The position numbers were made by a program, and so were the translations under genes. Shown here one piece after another: positions 32,623 through 46,401 of a stretch of 64,000 nucleotides of DNA; position 1 is the first letter of the stretch, and the number at the start of each line of letters is the position of its first letter. The DNA is from Eutrigla gurnardus (Eukaryota; Chordata; Actinopteri; Perciformes; Triglidae), in assembly GCA_963514095.1 (NCBI GenBank), contig OY741285.1:19859287-19923286 (forward strand), given 5' to 3'. The notes under the pieces are model-generated. The model worked only from the letters and a program-made list of their open reading frames with translations. It was not told where the DNA came from and made no database searches.

Positions 32623-35600
32623 ATCCTCCTTCCAGCAACTTTTTTAAAAGCACTTTATATTTTATTTGATTAAAATCAGACAAAGACTGAGGTAAATAAT
32701 TTTTACCTTTTAGACTAGCTCTTCCCACTCTTTATGCTGAACTCAGCTAGGCTGTAGCTATCTATTATGGGAAGTATGGTATCTGTCACCGGAGTATAAA
32801 AAAAGCATATTTCCCAAAAACTTGGCCTCTTACAACAGGACATCTGATGTGAAAGTCTCAGGACATTGTAGCTTATATAAATTACCATGTTGCTTTTAAA
32901 TTACTTGTTCACTTGTCTTCCTTTATCTAGTTTGTTCTGTATCTTATTTTAGTTTGAGTAGGGCAAATTAGTTCGTTTTGTTGTCATCAGTGGCTCACTG
33001 TTTCCCAGTGTCTCCACTAGGTGTCAATGTTGTGTTACCAAAATCAAATGGGTTTGTCTGTAAAATGTTTGCTATGCAGTTTTCTTAGCTCCTTTGTGCA
33101 GAGGCATTGGTACTGGGGGTCCATGAGAGGATAAAAGGGAACTAACAGATTTTTTTTTTAACTCGATTCAAATCTTTACTTTGGCAGCCCAGATGTAGAG
33201 AAACAGGAAAAATCTAAATGTCCCAACTTCAGTATCCGTGAAAAAACATATATGTGTAGCGGAGGGTTACAAAACGTTTTTTTCCTTTCGTAAATGCTTC
33301 CTGTCACATACTGTTATTATGCATGCTTAGCCTGTAAGTGCCAGTAAGTTAACACTCGCAGAATAGTAATGGAGGGACGCTGAAGGAGGTTCTCATCTGG
33401 ACCGGACCCGTTTGTCATCGTATTCAAAATGAATTTATTCTCGACTCTCTTTGCTGCTGTAGTGAACACACATTAGCAAAAAAAATGAAGAAATTACAGT
33501 ATTTTTATAATGATTTTTCCTTAGTCAACAAAATAAAAAATAATTTCCTGGTGTTTTCTTTTCCTTTTTTACATTCATTTTTTCTCAATAAAAAATTATA
33601 AATATTTTTTGTTTCACTTTTCATTTTTGTACAAAACAACACAAATAAACAGACAAATCAAGAATGAAAATGCAAAAGGAAAAGGGGGTGAAAAAAAGCA
33701 TAGTATGTTCCTACCGGGCCCTCAGACACTGATATGCATCCGGATTATACAATGTGTCACATCCCTATTTTATTCAAATCCCCAACTAACTTGCTCGTGG
33801 ATTTAAGTGCTATAGAGGTGTGCCACAACCACTTAAGGGGTAAATAACAAATCTCACGTGATTCTTGCATGTCAGAGTTTTTCTCTGTAGACAAGAGGTC
33901 TACATGGGTTGAGGCAGAGATATGGATGGGGATGTGTTCAGTCTGCTCCTGTAATCTACTGGCAAGCATATTTCACAGACACAATTTATAGGAGAAAAGT
34001 GACACCATCCAGAATCAACACCAACAGCATTAAACCTTGAGTTAGGCTTCGGTCATGTGTTGGATTTGGCCTTTTTCTTGCTTAAACTATAGTGCAGATT
34101 TGCAAAAATGTCCTTTCAAAAACAGAAATACATGGCCAATATATCAGATAAATTCTTTATCACGATGAAATATTATAGGGAGGTAACTTTTGGCTATAAA
34201 AAACTAACTTAAAAAATCAAAACCACAACACGTTGGGAGCTTTAGGAGCACAACTTCAGAGGATACACTACAACGCCGTCAATTTCCAGCACAAAGCAGT
34301 TAAGATCTGACGGTGATTCTCGACAAGGCAACTCTCCCATTTTTGAGTTTTGGTTGCACTGCTGAGAGGCAAACAGGAGGCAATACTTGGAAAACTCTGG
34401 AAAGTGAGAAAAACACCCTGGGGGAGCGAGCAAACTTGTGGGAATTAAGTCAAGGGTATGGCAATCAAACAACCGAACCATATGAAAACAGTCAAAGACC
34501 AGTGTGTGCAGTTCAACACACGCACATTGATTGACCTGTCATGGTAGTAAAGCATAGATAGCTGGATATGATCGATACATAATTATATGCAGAAGGCAGG
34601 CTGACGTGTGTACAATCAATGTTCCTCCAGGATCATTTAAATTTAAACGGTGTTGTCATATTCACAAAGCCGGGGGGAAGACATCACAACAAACAAAAAA
34701 CAGTCATCTTTTTTAATGTCATCTCTAAAAATAAGATAAGAAAAAAAAAATTGAAATAAAAAAAGCAAACATACTGTAACATAAATTCCTCAATCTGAGG
34801 ACTAAACTTCCCTCGACACAAACAATGTGAAATGATAAAAAAAAAGTGGTTGAGATCGAGTGTTCGTCCTCTGTCTGTGTCGGGGCTTGCATACCTTTAA
34901 GGTACAAAAACAGAAAATGCCAAAGAAAATGTGACTTGAGCACAAGAAAAAAAGCATTGTGGAGTCCAGTTCCACTATGACGTATGCCTACGTGACTAGT
35001 TTCCACTGGTGACTATTCTATGTGACTCAGAGGTTATCCTTGTTGCAGGCAGCTGAAAGCAGGCGAACAGATTTTGTTTTTGTTCCAAATACTCACATTG
35101 TGTTTAGCCTAGCGCACGCAGGATATCAACGAGATCCACATGTTCATACAGTTCCTGAAATAAGCAACAGTACGTTTAGTGCAATTTGTCTATGTGAATG
35201 TGTCTCTGCCAAGCTCACCTTTAAAGGAAATCTACATGTCTGAACCATGAATCTACTCCGTCACCTCATACTAAAGCATATGTGTGTGCACTGTCAATCA
35301 ATGGGTCCATTGACATTATCAACTCAACAGATCTGTCATTGTAAACACTTCAAAATAAAAACCTAGAATTAGGCACAGGTTTGTCATTTTGTCCCTCCTT
35401 GTCCCTGTTTTTCAGCATAGGTAGTGGGGGAGGGGGAAATAATGGTGTGTGTTTGAAGAGAGGGACCGTTATATTCAGGCAACTGAAATTGTGGACCCTA
35501 CCCATTTAAAATAATGTTTAAGTAAAACAAAATGTATTCCATCTGTGAGTATATTGCATTGCACACAATCCCGGATGTTGCTAGGTAATTTTAAGTGCCT

Positions 35601-35849
35601 GCATTCAACTTGGCACCATGGAGTCTCTGACTCCTTCTTCATGCCTCAAACCTCCCAAAAAAAAAAAAAAACCAAGTTTAATACATGCTACATGGCCGGA
35701 GATGGTATAACAAAGATAACAGACCTGAAGGAAGAGTTGACCTCTCTTCACACGGTGAGAATACAACAAATATTACAACTGAGGATTTTGACTAGAAAAA
35801 TGTACACACGCACACACAAAAGAAACCATACATTGGTGTAATAACAGTC
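32623..35849. other. Region between convergent mtnap1 and bicral 3' ends
   Basis: No conserved coding frame on either strand. Part is probably bicral 3' UTR: the nearest minus-strand AATAAA candidates are near 33769-33774 and 33434-33439, about 2 kb past the bicral stop. The rest is AT-rich with A-runs. Confidence 0.4.
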
Positions 35850-38800
35850 TTAACATTCCAAGATGCTGTTGACTGCCGCCTCCAGAGCAGAGTCTGTGTC
35901 ACCATGAGGGGGCGAGGTGAGCGGAGCGGGGTACTGGGGCTGGATGGGCTGGGAGGACACGTGGTGAGACGCCTGGTAGTGTGTCAGTCCTCTTGACATT
36001 GCTGCAAAGGGCGAGGGGTTACCTTGGGGATAACTGTTGGCAGCGGTGAGGCTGTTGTTGCTGGAGCTGCTGGGCCCGTAGTGTTGCTGGGATCTCTTCA
36101 GTTCCAGGATACTCTTGTTTTCCAAGAGTGGAGGGTGGAGTCTATCTGCCGTACCTGGTCCTACAGCTCCGCCCCCTCCCGGGTCTCCGTACCCGGGCTG
36201 AGACTCTGTCCTGTATGGTGGCTCCGTGGAGCCTCTGTCTGACTGGTTCCAGCTACAGCTGGATGACTTTTGAGAGGGGAGGGGATCATGGAAAAGTTTG
36301 GATTTCATCCCACAACAGAAGTCTTCAAAAAATGTGTCTAGAAAACAAAAGAGGGGGGAAAGTTAAATAAGAGCTTTTTGTGTGAGGAAAGTTACTCTTC
36401 CTTTTGTTTTGTTTACCTGGATCCACTAGTATCATACGTTTGTCTTGTGTCAGGTTGCTGCGCTCCTCTTGGTTGAAGGTCCTGTCAATCATCACCATTT
36501 CCGATGAAGGACTAGAACGCTGCAGGGAGAGGCAACCTGTTAGCTCTGTTTGTGTCCTAACATGAATAATGTGTGCTTGATCGTTTTAGTGCCTACCTCA
36601 GCTTCTACAAATAGCAGCCGTCTGTATTTGTTTACCATAGCGTGGGTCCGCTTCAGCACTTGGGTTGCAACTACCTCAAATTCTTCATCCACTGTAAGAA
36701 GAAGGGAAATAAATAATCTATTTGGATGCAGGTACTTCAAATATTTTACATTCGCCAAATACATGAATGACCATGCTACACGTCCAAGCTCAGGTTTCCT
36801 GCAGATGTAGGGCTACGCTAATAAATCCAAGGCCGTACCCTGTGAGAACTCCTCCTCGCTGGGCGGAGCCCCCTGGAACACGTGGTACGGGAGGAGTCTT
36901 TGCAGTGCGTCATCGACTGAATTGAATCGCCGCTGATCCAGGGTTTGAACTCCAGCATGATCCTTCCTCAACTGTTGTAAAATCCTACAGAGATGACAGG
37001 ACAGAGAGAGCTCTGTCAGTGAATAAGTGACGAGCTATACAAACACTCAACAACATTGAACGTATGAAAAAAAAATCTAAATAGTAAAAAAAACACACAT
37101 TTCTCCTCTTGTAAGTGGCGGAAGGGCAGGTCTCTTCTGAGCACTGACCTATAGAGAGAAAGTGATAAAAATAATGAAAGTGGAAATAATGAATTTAAAA
37201 ATACCGTCCCTATCTGCAAATTCCACCTTAAATATACACCACGTACATGATTGCAGAACAAACAGGGTGTAGGATGAGTGATATACCTGGGAGTTCACCT
37301 TTGAATCTTGGGTCATGGCTGTCATGGCTAAAAAGAGATCAAACAAACAACAAGTCAACCTCATTAAGTGTGGCAGACTTAATTTAAATAAATTGGATGT
37401 TGACAAAAAAAATGATTGTCAGGCCTTGTTACCGTGGATGCTGCTGAGCTGCACCTGTCTGAGGGCAGGTGATGAAGAATTCTGAAATATTTAAAAGAAA
37501 AGCGATGTCAGTCAGCTAATACTTTTGTTGGAAGAGGAAAACTAATGTGATACCACCGGCGACTTGCAATAATACCTGTCTGTAGTCTTGTTCCTGCGTC
37601 ACAGTACCAGCTAAAGGGGACAGAGAAGTGCAATTCTGAGTTTGAGTCACTAGGAGGCGCTGAACGGGGCTAGCCGACACTTGGCTTTGACCTCCGATCC
37701 CTGCTGTCGCCGGGCCGACCAGAGTCAGCCGCCCAGGGGCGCACGCCGCCTGCACAGGGGTGGGGTTTGCACAAGAGACTCCGGTCCATGTTTGAGTGAC
37801 ACCCCCTCCGACCTGACTCCGACTGACTACTCCCTGATTCAAAATCAGATGGCCTCCGGATGATGCCTTGAAATTCTGCCCCGCAACAATCTGCACCGCG
37901 TTCTGACTGGTAATTAGGGCGTTTGAGTTGGGGTCAGCGGGGCCATTGTGGATGGTGCTGGCCGGAGTGAGTGCCAACGAGCTGGGCAGCAAGAACTGTC
38001 CAGGTGGTATATTTGTCTGGGCCTGCGCTTGTTGCTGCTCCAGGGGCGGCTGTACTACAATGGAGCCATTGGCAGTGTACTGCCCCCCAGGAGAAGCGGT
38101 GCTAGAGTTAACTACATTAGACATGGTAGTGGGGGTGGACTGAAGACCGAGGCTGTAGACAGTCTGAGCCCCAGCTTGAAGGGGTTTAGGCTGGATAGGT
38201 CTGACAAGAGTCTGGGTCCCTCCCGGGCCCCGCTGGATGATTATGTTTTGCAGGGGGATGTTTTTGAACGGTAAGCTGACTTGGCCCACCTGCCCTTGGG
38301 TGGGAGCGAACATCTGCCCACTTGTTGCAGTCCCCGCTGCAGCTACAGGTGCCCCCGGCCTCAGCACAAGCTGAGGAGTTCTCTCCAAGCTGCTAAGAGT
38401 CATCACACCGCCACCCGCCCCAAAGGAACCCAACACCTGGATGTGCTGGGCAGAGCCATTGGGCAGTTGGGACACCCCTTGCAGGAACTGGCCTGTAGGG
38501 AATGCAGCTGTCGCTGTGGTTACCACACCCACACCCGCGCCATAGCCCCCAGAGACCAGCTGGGAGGGGAAGGGAACAGGAGCCTGCACCAGAGTGGGAG
38601 CAGGTTGGGAGTCTAGTAAGGCCTCCTGGGCCAACGTCTGCTCCGTAATGTCGGCCTCCATGAGGGATTTCTGTAGAATGTCAAAGGGCTGATCCTCTCC
38701 CCCAGGATCCACCCCTCCGGGGGAGTTCCCAGTCCCCAATTCATCCTCGATAAATGAGAGGCTGCTGGAAAGTTGGAGGCCTGCCCCTGTTGAATCGTCG

Positions 38801-39702
38801 CCAAATTCACCCATTGTAGAAGAGCCATCCTTGAGGCCAGAGTTGGAGCCAGCCTGAATGAAGCATTTAGAGAAAATGAGCAGGAAGCATGTGAACTGCA
38901 TATATGACAGCCTTCTTTGTATGTCTTTTTTATGACCTGTACAAAAAAGGCCAACTACACTGTAAACATTTTTTATATTGTGTAGTTTACCATTTTTTGT
39001 CTCCTCACAAAATAACATCCAAATGATGTATATTAGATCACAAACAACTATATTTGGCTCATAAAAGCTCACAGAGTGAGTCCCAATACTGGTGTTACTC
39101 AATTGTGTGTGTTGTCAAGGTGATCACAGGTGCACTCACCGTGTCACTAGAAAAGAAGGATCCATCGGACCCATAGACTGCGTTCGTTACATCATCCTCC
39201 TCAATCTGCAGGAGCAAAATAGACAGTTTTAACAGAGAATTGGCAGATTATTTATGCATTAAAGTGAGACAAACTTGGCCAGGACTGACTGCAGATACAT
39301 TCTGAAAAGAGTCACTCACAGACTTGTTGTTACTGCCATGGAGATAGTCATTCAATGCGTCCACATCTCTGAAAAGCCATACAAAAGACTATTAACATAA
39401 CACTTGTGTGTAGTTAAAAAAAAAAAGAAAAGTGTAGTGACAGAAAATACGTTACAAAAGTGAATGGGACTTGTGGCTTTGGGTTCAAAGAGGAAACCAG
39501 AGTAATATTACTTGACTATTTATTAAGCAAAACTTAATGAATGAACATAAAAAATGTGTGGCTACACTGAAGTGCAGGATGAAGAGACATTTTGGTGCAT
39601 CGATTCAGAAATCGATGCTTTGTTCATAACGTTAATGGCAGTTTTGCAACGTTTTTTTTACCCTAAAATATCCAGAAGATGGCGATCATCCTCATCATCC
39701 AT
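35850..39702 (-). CDS. bicral: BICRA-like / GLTSCR1-like BAF complex subunit, 11 coding exons
   Basis: Subunit of the non-canonical BAF (GBAF/ncBAF) chromatin remodeller, nuclear. Minus exons: 39702-39662, 39368-39320, 39205-39140, 38853-37576, 37481-37433, 37327-37287, 37148-37099, 36984-36839, 36691-36597, 36519-36417, 36337-35850. All phases agree, giving 801 aa. The start MDDEDDRHLLDILGDVDALN and the block EDQPFDILQKSLMEADITEQ fit the family; LSSSLSFIEDELG and NIIIQRG favour BICRAL over BICRA. The big fourth exon is Gln/Pro/Thr/Gly-rich and probably disordered. The conserved GLTSCR domain lies at about residues 525-645 (LQRLLPYHVFQGAPP, VDEEFEVVATQVLKRTHAMV, SSEMVMIDRTFNQEERSNL). Human BICRAL is longer (about 1,079 aa, from memory), mainly in the low-complexity parts. 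Confidence 0.92.
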
Positions 39703-39719
39703 GACACCTGAAAGAGTAT

Positions 39720-39744
39720 GGGGGGGGGGGGGGGGGGGGGGGGG
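39720..39744. repeat. Poly-G run upstream of the bicral start
   Basis: About 25 consecutive G residues on plus (C on the bicral sense strand), just upstream of its start codon. It could be in the 5' UTR or an intron. Confidence 0.85.
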
Positions 39745-42700
39745 TATCAGCATAGAATGATAGATAATTCATGTAACTGCATAAATCACTGATGCTCAAT
39801 GAATCAAGACAATAAACCTCAATCACTAGTTTGAATCTGAAGTAGCCGTGCATGACCTCTACAGGCTCAGCATATGTATCATGGTGTTAGTAGTAAGGAC
39901 ATGTCACTCACAGATTTTGCAGGAGGAAGCATGGATTCAGTCATTTAACACCTTTGTTCATCGGGCTGCAGGGTGAGAAAACTGTAATTAAGTAATACTA
40001 TACAACTTAACGTGTGAAAAGGCAGGGTGCGTTGGGGGACAGGTGAGATTAAAGAAAGAGATGGGTGGGAGAAATGTTCAGTGCTTTGGGAGATCTGTAC
40101 TAAGGTGAAGGGTAGGATGGCCTTCATCAAACTCCCACCCATAACCCTCCTCTGCTGTCCCACATTGGTTGTCTGCACGGACTGAAAACTGCCATTAAGA
40201 GTGTAAATAACCTCACCCTACACCACATGTTTTTGAGTTCCTGCATTTAAAAGGATGTGTTGGCTTTATCTTGTGTCAGCCAGCAAAGATTCACAGCTGT
40301 CTTGGTGCTACATTATACAAGGTGGGAGCCCGTCAACACTAGAATAGAGTAATGGATGTCTGTCAAATGATTTTCTACTTTGATGTAGTAAGTTATGGAG
40401 CTCATGGTGAGGGGCTTTGTGTCAGAAAATTTAAATTCCTTTAAGTCAGTAACCAAGCATTTGAACCAAATGGGTCTTTAAACCATGTGTTGTGTTGTAC
40501 TGTGTTCAGGTCAGTAGCTGTGTTCACTGAGTGCGAACTGCGAGACGTTACAGCTTCAACATTACAAAATGGCTGTTACCGTCCCATGGGCTGTCTTTAC
40601 AACAGCCACGTTCAGCCTCCATCTTTGGGTTCGGGGAGAACAAAGAAAGGCAGGGTTGCCGTACTAAACGAAACTATGTTATGCCGTATGCGCGACGAAT
40701 TTGACCAAAACTGCAAACGGTAGTTAGTAAGAGAATATTTGTGTTTCTTTTAATACCCACGACAAAGGGACTTCGTTTTCTCGTTACATGCGACTATCGG
40801 AGACTATTTTGTTGCGCAAAAGTGGACACAATGCTATACAAATATGAGGAAGCAATGGCGACCGTCCCACTACAAAAAATGACACGGAACCGAACGATTA
40901 AGTCGCATTTTATTTCACTAAAAACTGCAAAGCGAGGACCGTTTGAATGACAATAACACGGGAATCGTTTTTCTCAATCCAATCACAAAACAAGCAAAGG
41001 AAACGGTTAATCCCAACGTGTTACGATATTAGCGCTTCGTATTCAACTGAAATTCGACAGTCATTTTCTTACAAACACGACAGAAGTGAAATGGCTATGA
41101 AAACAAAAAATAGCGTTACGTGGGTCAAATGAATTCGCTTTGTCGATTTATCGCCAATTTGTCAACGACAAAACCAAAACTTTCTTTTAAATTCGAACAG
41201 TTTAAACATTTCCGAGCTTAAATTCGTCTGAATCCGCCCTAGCATGCATGCTTCGAAGCCGACCATGCTAACGCCCCCCCCCCCCTCGCTACTGGTGCCG
41301 TTATGGCCGTTCGTTTAATAAGTCGGCTAATGTACACCCTCCGAGTTTTATTTCCAGAAATAGACTGAATAGACATAATGATAATCGCATTCATGCAGCA
41401 CAAAAAACCGCTCGTCGTCCAGCCTGTGGCTGATCGCCGCTGACGTGATCTTTCTTTCTCTGTTGGGGAGGCTTTCATTTGTCCCCTTATGTGGCTCATC
41501 TGCCAGCATGAAAAACGTCACATTTGTCTCTATATACCGAACCGACGCGTTTCCATCGGAGGGGTGGATTCTGCGGCGGGTCCCCGGGTTCTGGTCTCCG
41601 GACTGGACGCTTCGCAAAACATTTTACCGATAAACGACGGCCCTGTTCTGGGTTAGCTAGCCGCGATGTCGACGACGCCTGTTTTTGAAAACGTCGGGCG
41701 GAATTCATCGAAAATACCAGAGGACCGAATCGTGTCGAGTCATACTCCGATTAGCACAACATAAAGACGACTCAAAGAGGCAAAGCCTTTACTCCTGTCT
41801 CACTCCTCTTGAAACCCAATATCTCCATTTGGCAACTTTTAATTTGCTCCCCCCCTCCTTCTCCTCCTCCTCCTCTCCCTCTCCCACTCATATATTTTTC
41901 TCACTGTCCCTGTTCTGTCTCGGATAGATTTTTCTCTCCGCTCAAACTCTCTTCCCTCCCTGAAGGAAGGGAGGAAGGAGGTTGTGTGTGTTTTTTCCTT
42001 GAAATTTTTATCACAAAAATTATAATACACTCAAAGGGAAACTCACCGTCATGAAAAAGCAGTGCCTTGTCAACGGGGTTTCCTCGCCATCGCCGCACGG
42101 GTTGTTGGGGTAGTGCACAGAACAAGGCTACCCAAATCATCAGTCCACAACGGTGGCATACGAGTCCCTAAAAAGAAATAAAAATAATAAAACAAAAGAA
42201 CATTAATTACTAGACACATTTTATATGAATATGATTTTTATAATAAAATGTTTCATTGCCCTAATGAATGGCAGATTAATGTAATTAGACTTAATCATTA
42301 CCAACGGTAGAGGGCGGGCCTCTGATCTGGTCATTGACGTTACTCAGGTATGCACAGTTACTGTGTAAGGGAATGGTGGCCCATATTTTATACGCAGACA
42401 TAATTAAAAGTTCATACAAATCACTTTGGGGGTTTTGTTTGTTTGTTTATTTGTTTTTGAATATATGGCTTTAACCCCCACTCACTTTGGCCTACTTTTT
42501 TAAATTATTTTTTAATTATATGAATATATTTTTATATATTTCTCCCAGTGATATGACCCCGACACACTGTATATAAATACCATATTGTGAAGTTATATCA
42601 AATATGACATTATGAAGTAGTGTAATAAATAAAATTGTATTTACTTTAAGTATTGGAAAGAGGCAACTTGAAAAGATTACTGAGTTCATGTCAAGGATGA

Positions 42701-43305
42701 TGGGGAAATGATCATTTTCTATTTTGTGGAGACAGGGTTAGGACATTATTTTATTTGGGTCGATTTTTTAAAACCCAAATACACATAACACATGTATGAT
42801 TTACCCAGAACCTGTAAAAAGACATTTTAAAAAACAAACTAAAAGAAATCTATGAATAACCTAGCACATAAAAAAAACATTTTGACTATTCATAATATTC
42901 TGATGCCTGTCCATGTATGCACATAAGTAAGCATACTTTAGTCTTTTTTGATTATTTAAAATATGTTTTGTCTTTTGTCTTATTTAAATTGCTTTTTTCA
43001 TGGAATAATATGTTGTACAATCTGCGAATGGCCTTATTGATGCTTATCGAGAGTTGACAACGTATTCACTGGATACATTTTGTCTAAAATATTTTATTTC
43101 GGTGGATTAAAGGTAGGTTACTTAAACCTAAATGGATTTGAGATTTTGTTAGAGATTTAATATGCGTTTACAATCATTGCCCAGGTGATTTGTTGCCGTT
43201 ATACATAAAATCCAGTAGGTGACGGTATAGCGCCGTTTGGCTAGAAATAGTCACGAAGAAGAAATTCTGGCGTTTCACTTCCGCAACAAATGACATTGCG
43301 ACAAC
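39745..43305. other. Region between bicral and tbcc, divergent
   Basis: No coding block recognised. 41050-41700 is richer in CpG than its surroundings and could hold the bicral promoter and non-coding first exon. 42200-43170 is AT-rich. ACTTCCGC at 43277-43284 (inverse ETS motif) lies 22 bases before the tbcc start and may be its promoter site. Confidence 0.4.
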
Positions 43306-44352
43306 ATGGATGCTATGCCCGAAGTTAGTCAGAAAACTGGGTTCGCCGGCGAAAGCCTCGCAGGTAAGATGCAAGAGCGACTTCAGAAGCGGCAGCAGGC
43401 AAGGGTAGAGGACGCAAAGGGGAGGAAGGAAGCCAAAGAGATCCAGTCTGTCGCGGAGGAAAATACGAAGTATTTCTCCAATACGTTCGAGACGGAGCGG
43501 GTGTTCATCGAGGAGCTGCTGTCCAGCTGTTCCGGAGCGGACCGAGCTACTGTAACAGAGAGGCTGGAGGAGGCGACGGTCAAAACGACTCAGCTGCAGA
43601 AGTTTCTGAACGACAGCATGTTGTTTCTGAAGCCGTACGACCTGAAACAAGCCCAGGCTGCTCTCCAAAATCTCCACACATCCCTCGCTGAGGTCAGAGA
43701 GGAGGCTCTGCCCAGGAAGAAGTTTGGCTTTCGAGCTCGAGCCAAGGCAACGGACCAAGTCGCTGCGCCTGTGTCGCAAACACCACCACCTGACGCCGGC
43801 GCACCTGCGGATTCTGTTGTTACCACCGCGATGTATGGAGCTGACGCGTCGGGGCAGTGCGGCTTCTCCAACATGGACGGTGTGTGCTTGACAAAGACGG
43901 CTGAGGAGATCCATAAACAAGACGTATTGTTGACTCACCTGACCGACTGCAAGGTCCGTCTGTTTGGTTCCCCTAGTACGCTGCACTTGAAACACATCCA
44001 CGGCTGCGAGATCCTGTGTGGGCCCGTGTCTAGTTCAGTATTCGTTGATCACTGTAGAAACAGTACTCTGGTCATGCCCTGTCAGCAACTACGCACCCAC
44101 CACACCACGGACACAAAGGTGTACCTGCACGTTACCAGCCGAGCCATCATAGAGGACTGCCATGGCGTGAGCTTTGCCCCATTCTCCTGGTCTTATCCCA
44201 CCCTGGAGGAGGACTTCGCCGTGTCTGGCTTGGACCAGAACCGAAACAACTGGAACCAGGTGGACGACTTCAACTGGCTTGCTGTAGGAACATCATCCCC
44301 TAACTGGACCGTCATTCCAGAGGCAGAAAGGAACACCAGCTGGGACTCTTAG
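43306..44352 (+). CDS. tbcc: Tubulin-folding cofactor C, single exon
   Basis: Post-chaperonin cofactor that, with cofactors D and E, triggers GTP hydrolysis on beta-tubulin to release alpha/beta dimers; cytosolic. One uninterrupted 348-aa frame, close to the human length, and TBCC is intronless in mammals too. The N-terminal half (about 20-140) is a charged spectrin-like helical region (KMQERLQKRQQARVEDAKGR). The C-terminal TBCC/CARP domain (about 190-340) contains CEILCGPVSSSVFVDHC, CQQLRTHHTTDTKVYLHV with the arginine-finger QLRxH motif, FAPFSWSYP and NNWNQVDDFNWL. ATG 43306 is the first in-frame start and gives MDAMPEVS. A shadow frame of 275 aa on the opposite strand is not a gene. Confidence 0.97.
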   Translation: MDAMPEVSQKTGFAGESLAGKMQERLQKRQQARVEDAKGRKEAKEIQSVAEENTKYFSNTFETERVFIEELLSSCSGADRATVTERLEEATVKTTQLQKFLNDSMLFLKPYDLKQAQAALQNLHTSLAEVREEALPRKKFGFRARAKATDQVAAPVSQTPPPDAGAPADSVVTTAMYGADASGQCGFSNMDGVCLTKTAEEIHKQDVLLTHLTDCKVRLFGSPSTLHLKHIHGCEILCGPVSSSVFVDHCRNSTLVMPCQQLRTHHTTDTKVYLHVTSRAIIEDCHGVSFAPFSWSYPTLEEDFAVSGLDQNRNNWNQVDDFNWLAVGTSSPNWTVIPEAERNTSWDS

Positions 44353-46401
44353 AATTAAAAATATAAAACGGTGTTCTTTGCCAATTAACACATCAGTCAA
44401 ACCATCAAATTAAAAGTTTTCAGCCCAAATACACACATAATCTTTTCTGTCATTTCACAAATCAGTTTAGTAGCTCTTGATGAAGTTTTGTTGCTGACAG
44501 ATGTCATCCACTGATTGCACTGCTACTTCTCTCTACAAGGCTTAGGTTTTTGGAGGAAAAAGTATTTCCTTCCAGCATTTACTTACATGAAGCAACTGTT
44601 CTTTGGAAAATTGCAATTGAAATGAGATGCAAATAAAGAGTGCTATTCATTATGATGCAAATGTTTCTGTTTAATATACACAGCCTACTTGCAAAAATAA
44701 TATATTGATATAAAGCACGAATGACACTACAAAATTAAAAAAAAAAAATACAATTTTGTGTAACTTATTTAATCAGATCTATGGCAAAATCTAACCTACA
44801 ATACCATATAATGCTATGTTAAGACTATTTAAATATTCTCCTTTACCTTTTCTGAAACAAAATATGACAACTTGGCAACCCTCCCTATTTAGCAATTATA
44901 AAATGTATTTAAAAATGGATTATAACACTATAATAGTTAATGTATGTGTTAATTGATCACTCATAAGTAGAGGCTGCTGTTTAAAGAGGTAACAAATGAC
45001 AAAGTAAAAAATTGTTTTCATAAGAGTAATAAGTAATTGTTGAAAAAACTGTAAACATTTAAAATGTCACGTCTTTATAGGGTATTTTGAATTTGGTGCA
45101 TTTATGTAGCCTTAACAAAAATAAAATTACACTCTTAAGGCGTCATTGTGAACAATATAGGAAACGTGTTAGTTGCAATTAAATAGAAGACAGACACCGT
45201 GGAACAAACCATGTGCTTTTAAAATGATTTGGATGCAGTTATAAAAACTCTTTAAAATACTGGATGAAAGCTGCAATGAAAGAGGGGGCTGTGCATTCAA
45301 TACCAAGAATAGCATTTGGCAGGAAGAGCAACCATTTACCTTACACGTTGCAGTAAGCAACGCTGCAGCTTTCATGTCCAGCCACGGTAAAGTTTGCAGG
45401 AGTTGAGGCCATTCAGGGAAAGGCTTGGCTTTTTGTCAGCATATACGTATCTGGCTCGTGTTTGTGCCAAACGCGGCTTTAATCCTGCCTGCCAAGATAA
45501 CAAGTGACAATAAGATAATTGAGAGCACTTAAATGTGTTTTTTCGCTTGTACGATGACATGATCCATAACTATCTAAATTGCAGGTTTTGATGCTGTGTT
45601 TTATCCAAACAATGTGTCTCAGTTTTGGGGTATTTTTGTGTTGTTATAGATTAATCGCATATGCACTCAATTTCATGGCTAACAGCTCTTTTGTTTCTCT
45701 GAATGGGTTACTTGAGCAGCGTTACTTGTGAAGACATCCGGTGTGTTTTGAACTTGCAGACCCCTAACCCCTCAATGAGTAGGCTCCATTATTAGCACCA
45801 CTTTCATTTACGTGACGTTTTGTCAGCTCCTTCCTTCACAGCTCCTGGTGCGTTCCACTGAGGCGACCACGACCACGTGAACACTCAAACCAATTAGGGC
45901 CCCCGGCAGCGGCTTACGATCAGGCTCATCTTGTGTAGAGGGATTTCTTCAAATTGGATCAGGCCGCTTACAGGGGTTTAGCATGACGTATACTGCAACT
46001 TTGAGTTTAATCATGAGGATCCTCGGCAATCCTCCACCTCTCCGGGAGAACGCAACATCACGATTAGCCTCACCTGTCTGATAAAGAGGGAAAAAAACTG
46101 GTAAAAGTCCGGGGGGAATTCAAGTCTTTTTTTAAATTTTAAGTTTCTGTCACAATGGGAGATGAGATAGCTTCGAAGAAATAACACTCCCACACTTTTC
46201 CTTCTCTGGCTCTTTGCCTTTGCTGTTTTGCTGTGGGATGGATTACAGGCTGAGCTGACTCTCCTGTCTCGTGGGACCAACCAGAGGAGACCCTGACAGC
46301 AAAGAGACCGGGAAACCGCACACAAGAACGCCTTGGAGCTCCGGGCTGTTCTAGATTGACTCTTTTTTTTCACGGGGCGAGGGCACACCACAGGTTGAAC
46401 G
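44353..46401. other. tbcc 3' region and prph2 upstream region
   Basis: AATAAA at 44632-44637 is the likely tbcc poly(A) signal. The rest is AT-rich to about 45700. TAATCC at 45480-45485 and GGATTA at 46240-46245 are CRX/OTX-type homeodomain motifs in plausible positions for a photoreceptor gene. No coding block. Confidence 0.45.

Noticed and set aside
40487..41132. Series of open frames upstream of bicral
   Set aside because: No family resemblance and no splice-consistent structure; the CpG content there fits a promoter area better.
43174..44001. 275-residue open frame opposite tbcc
   Set aside because: Lies entirely on the reverse strand of a clear TBCC coding exon; no family resemblance, so a codon-bias shadow.
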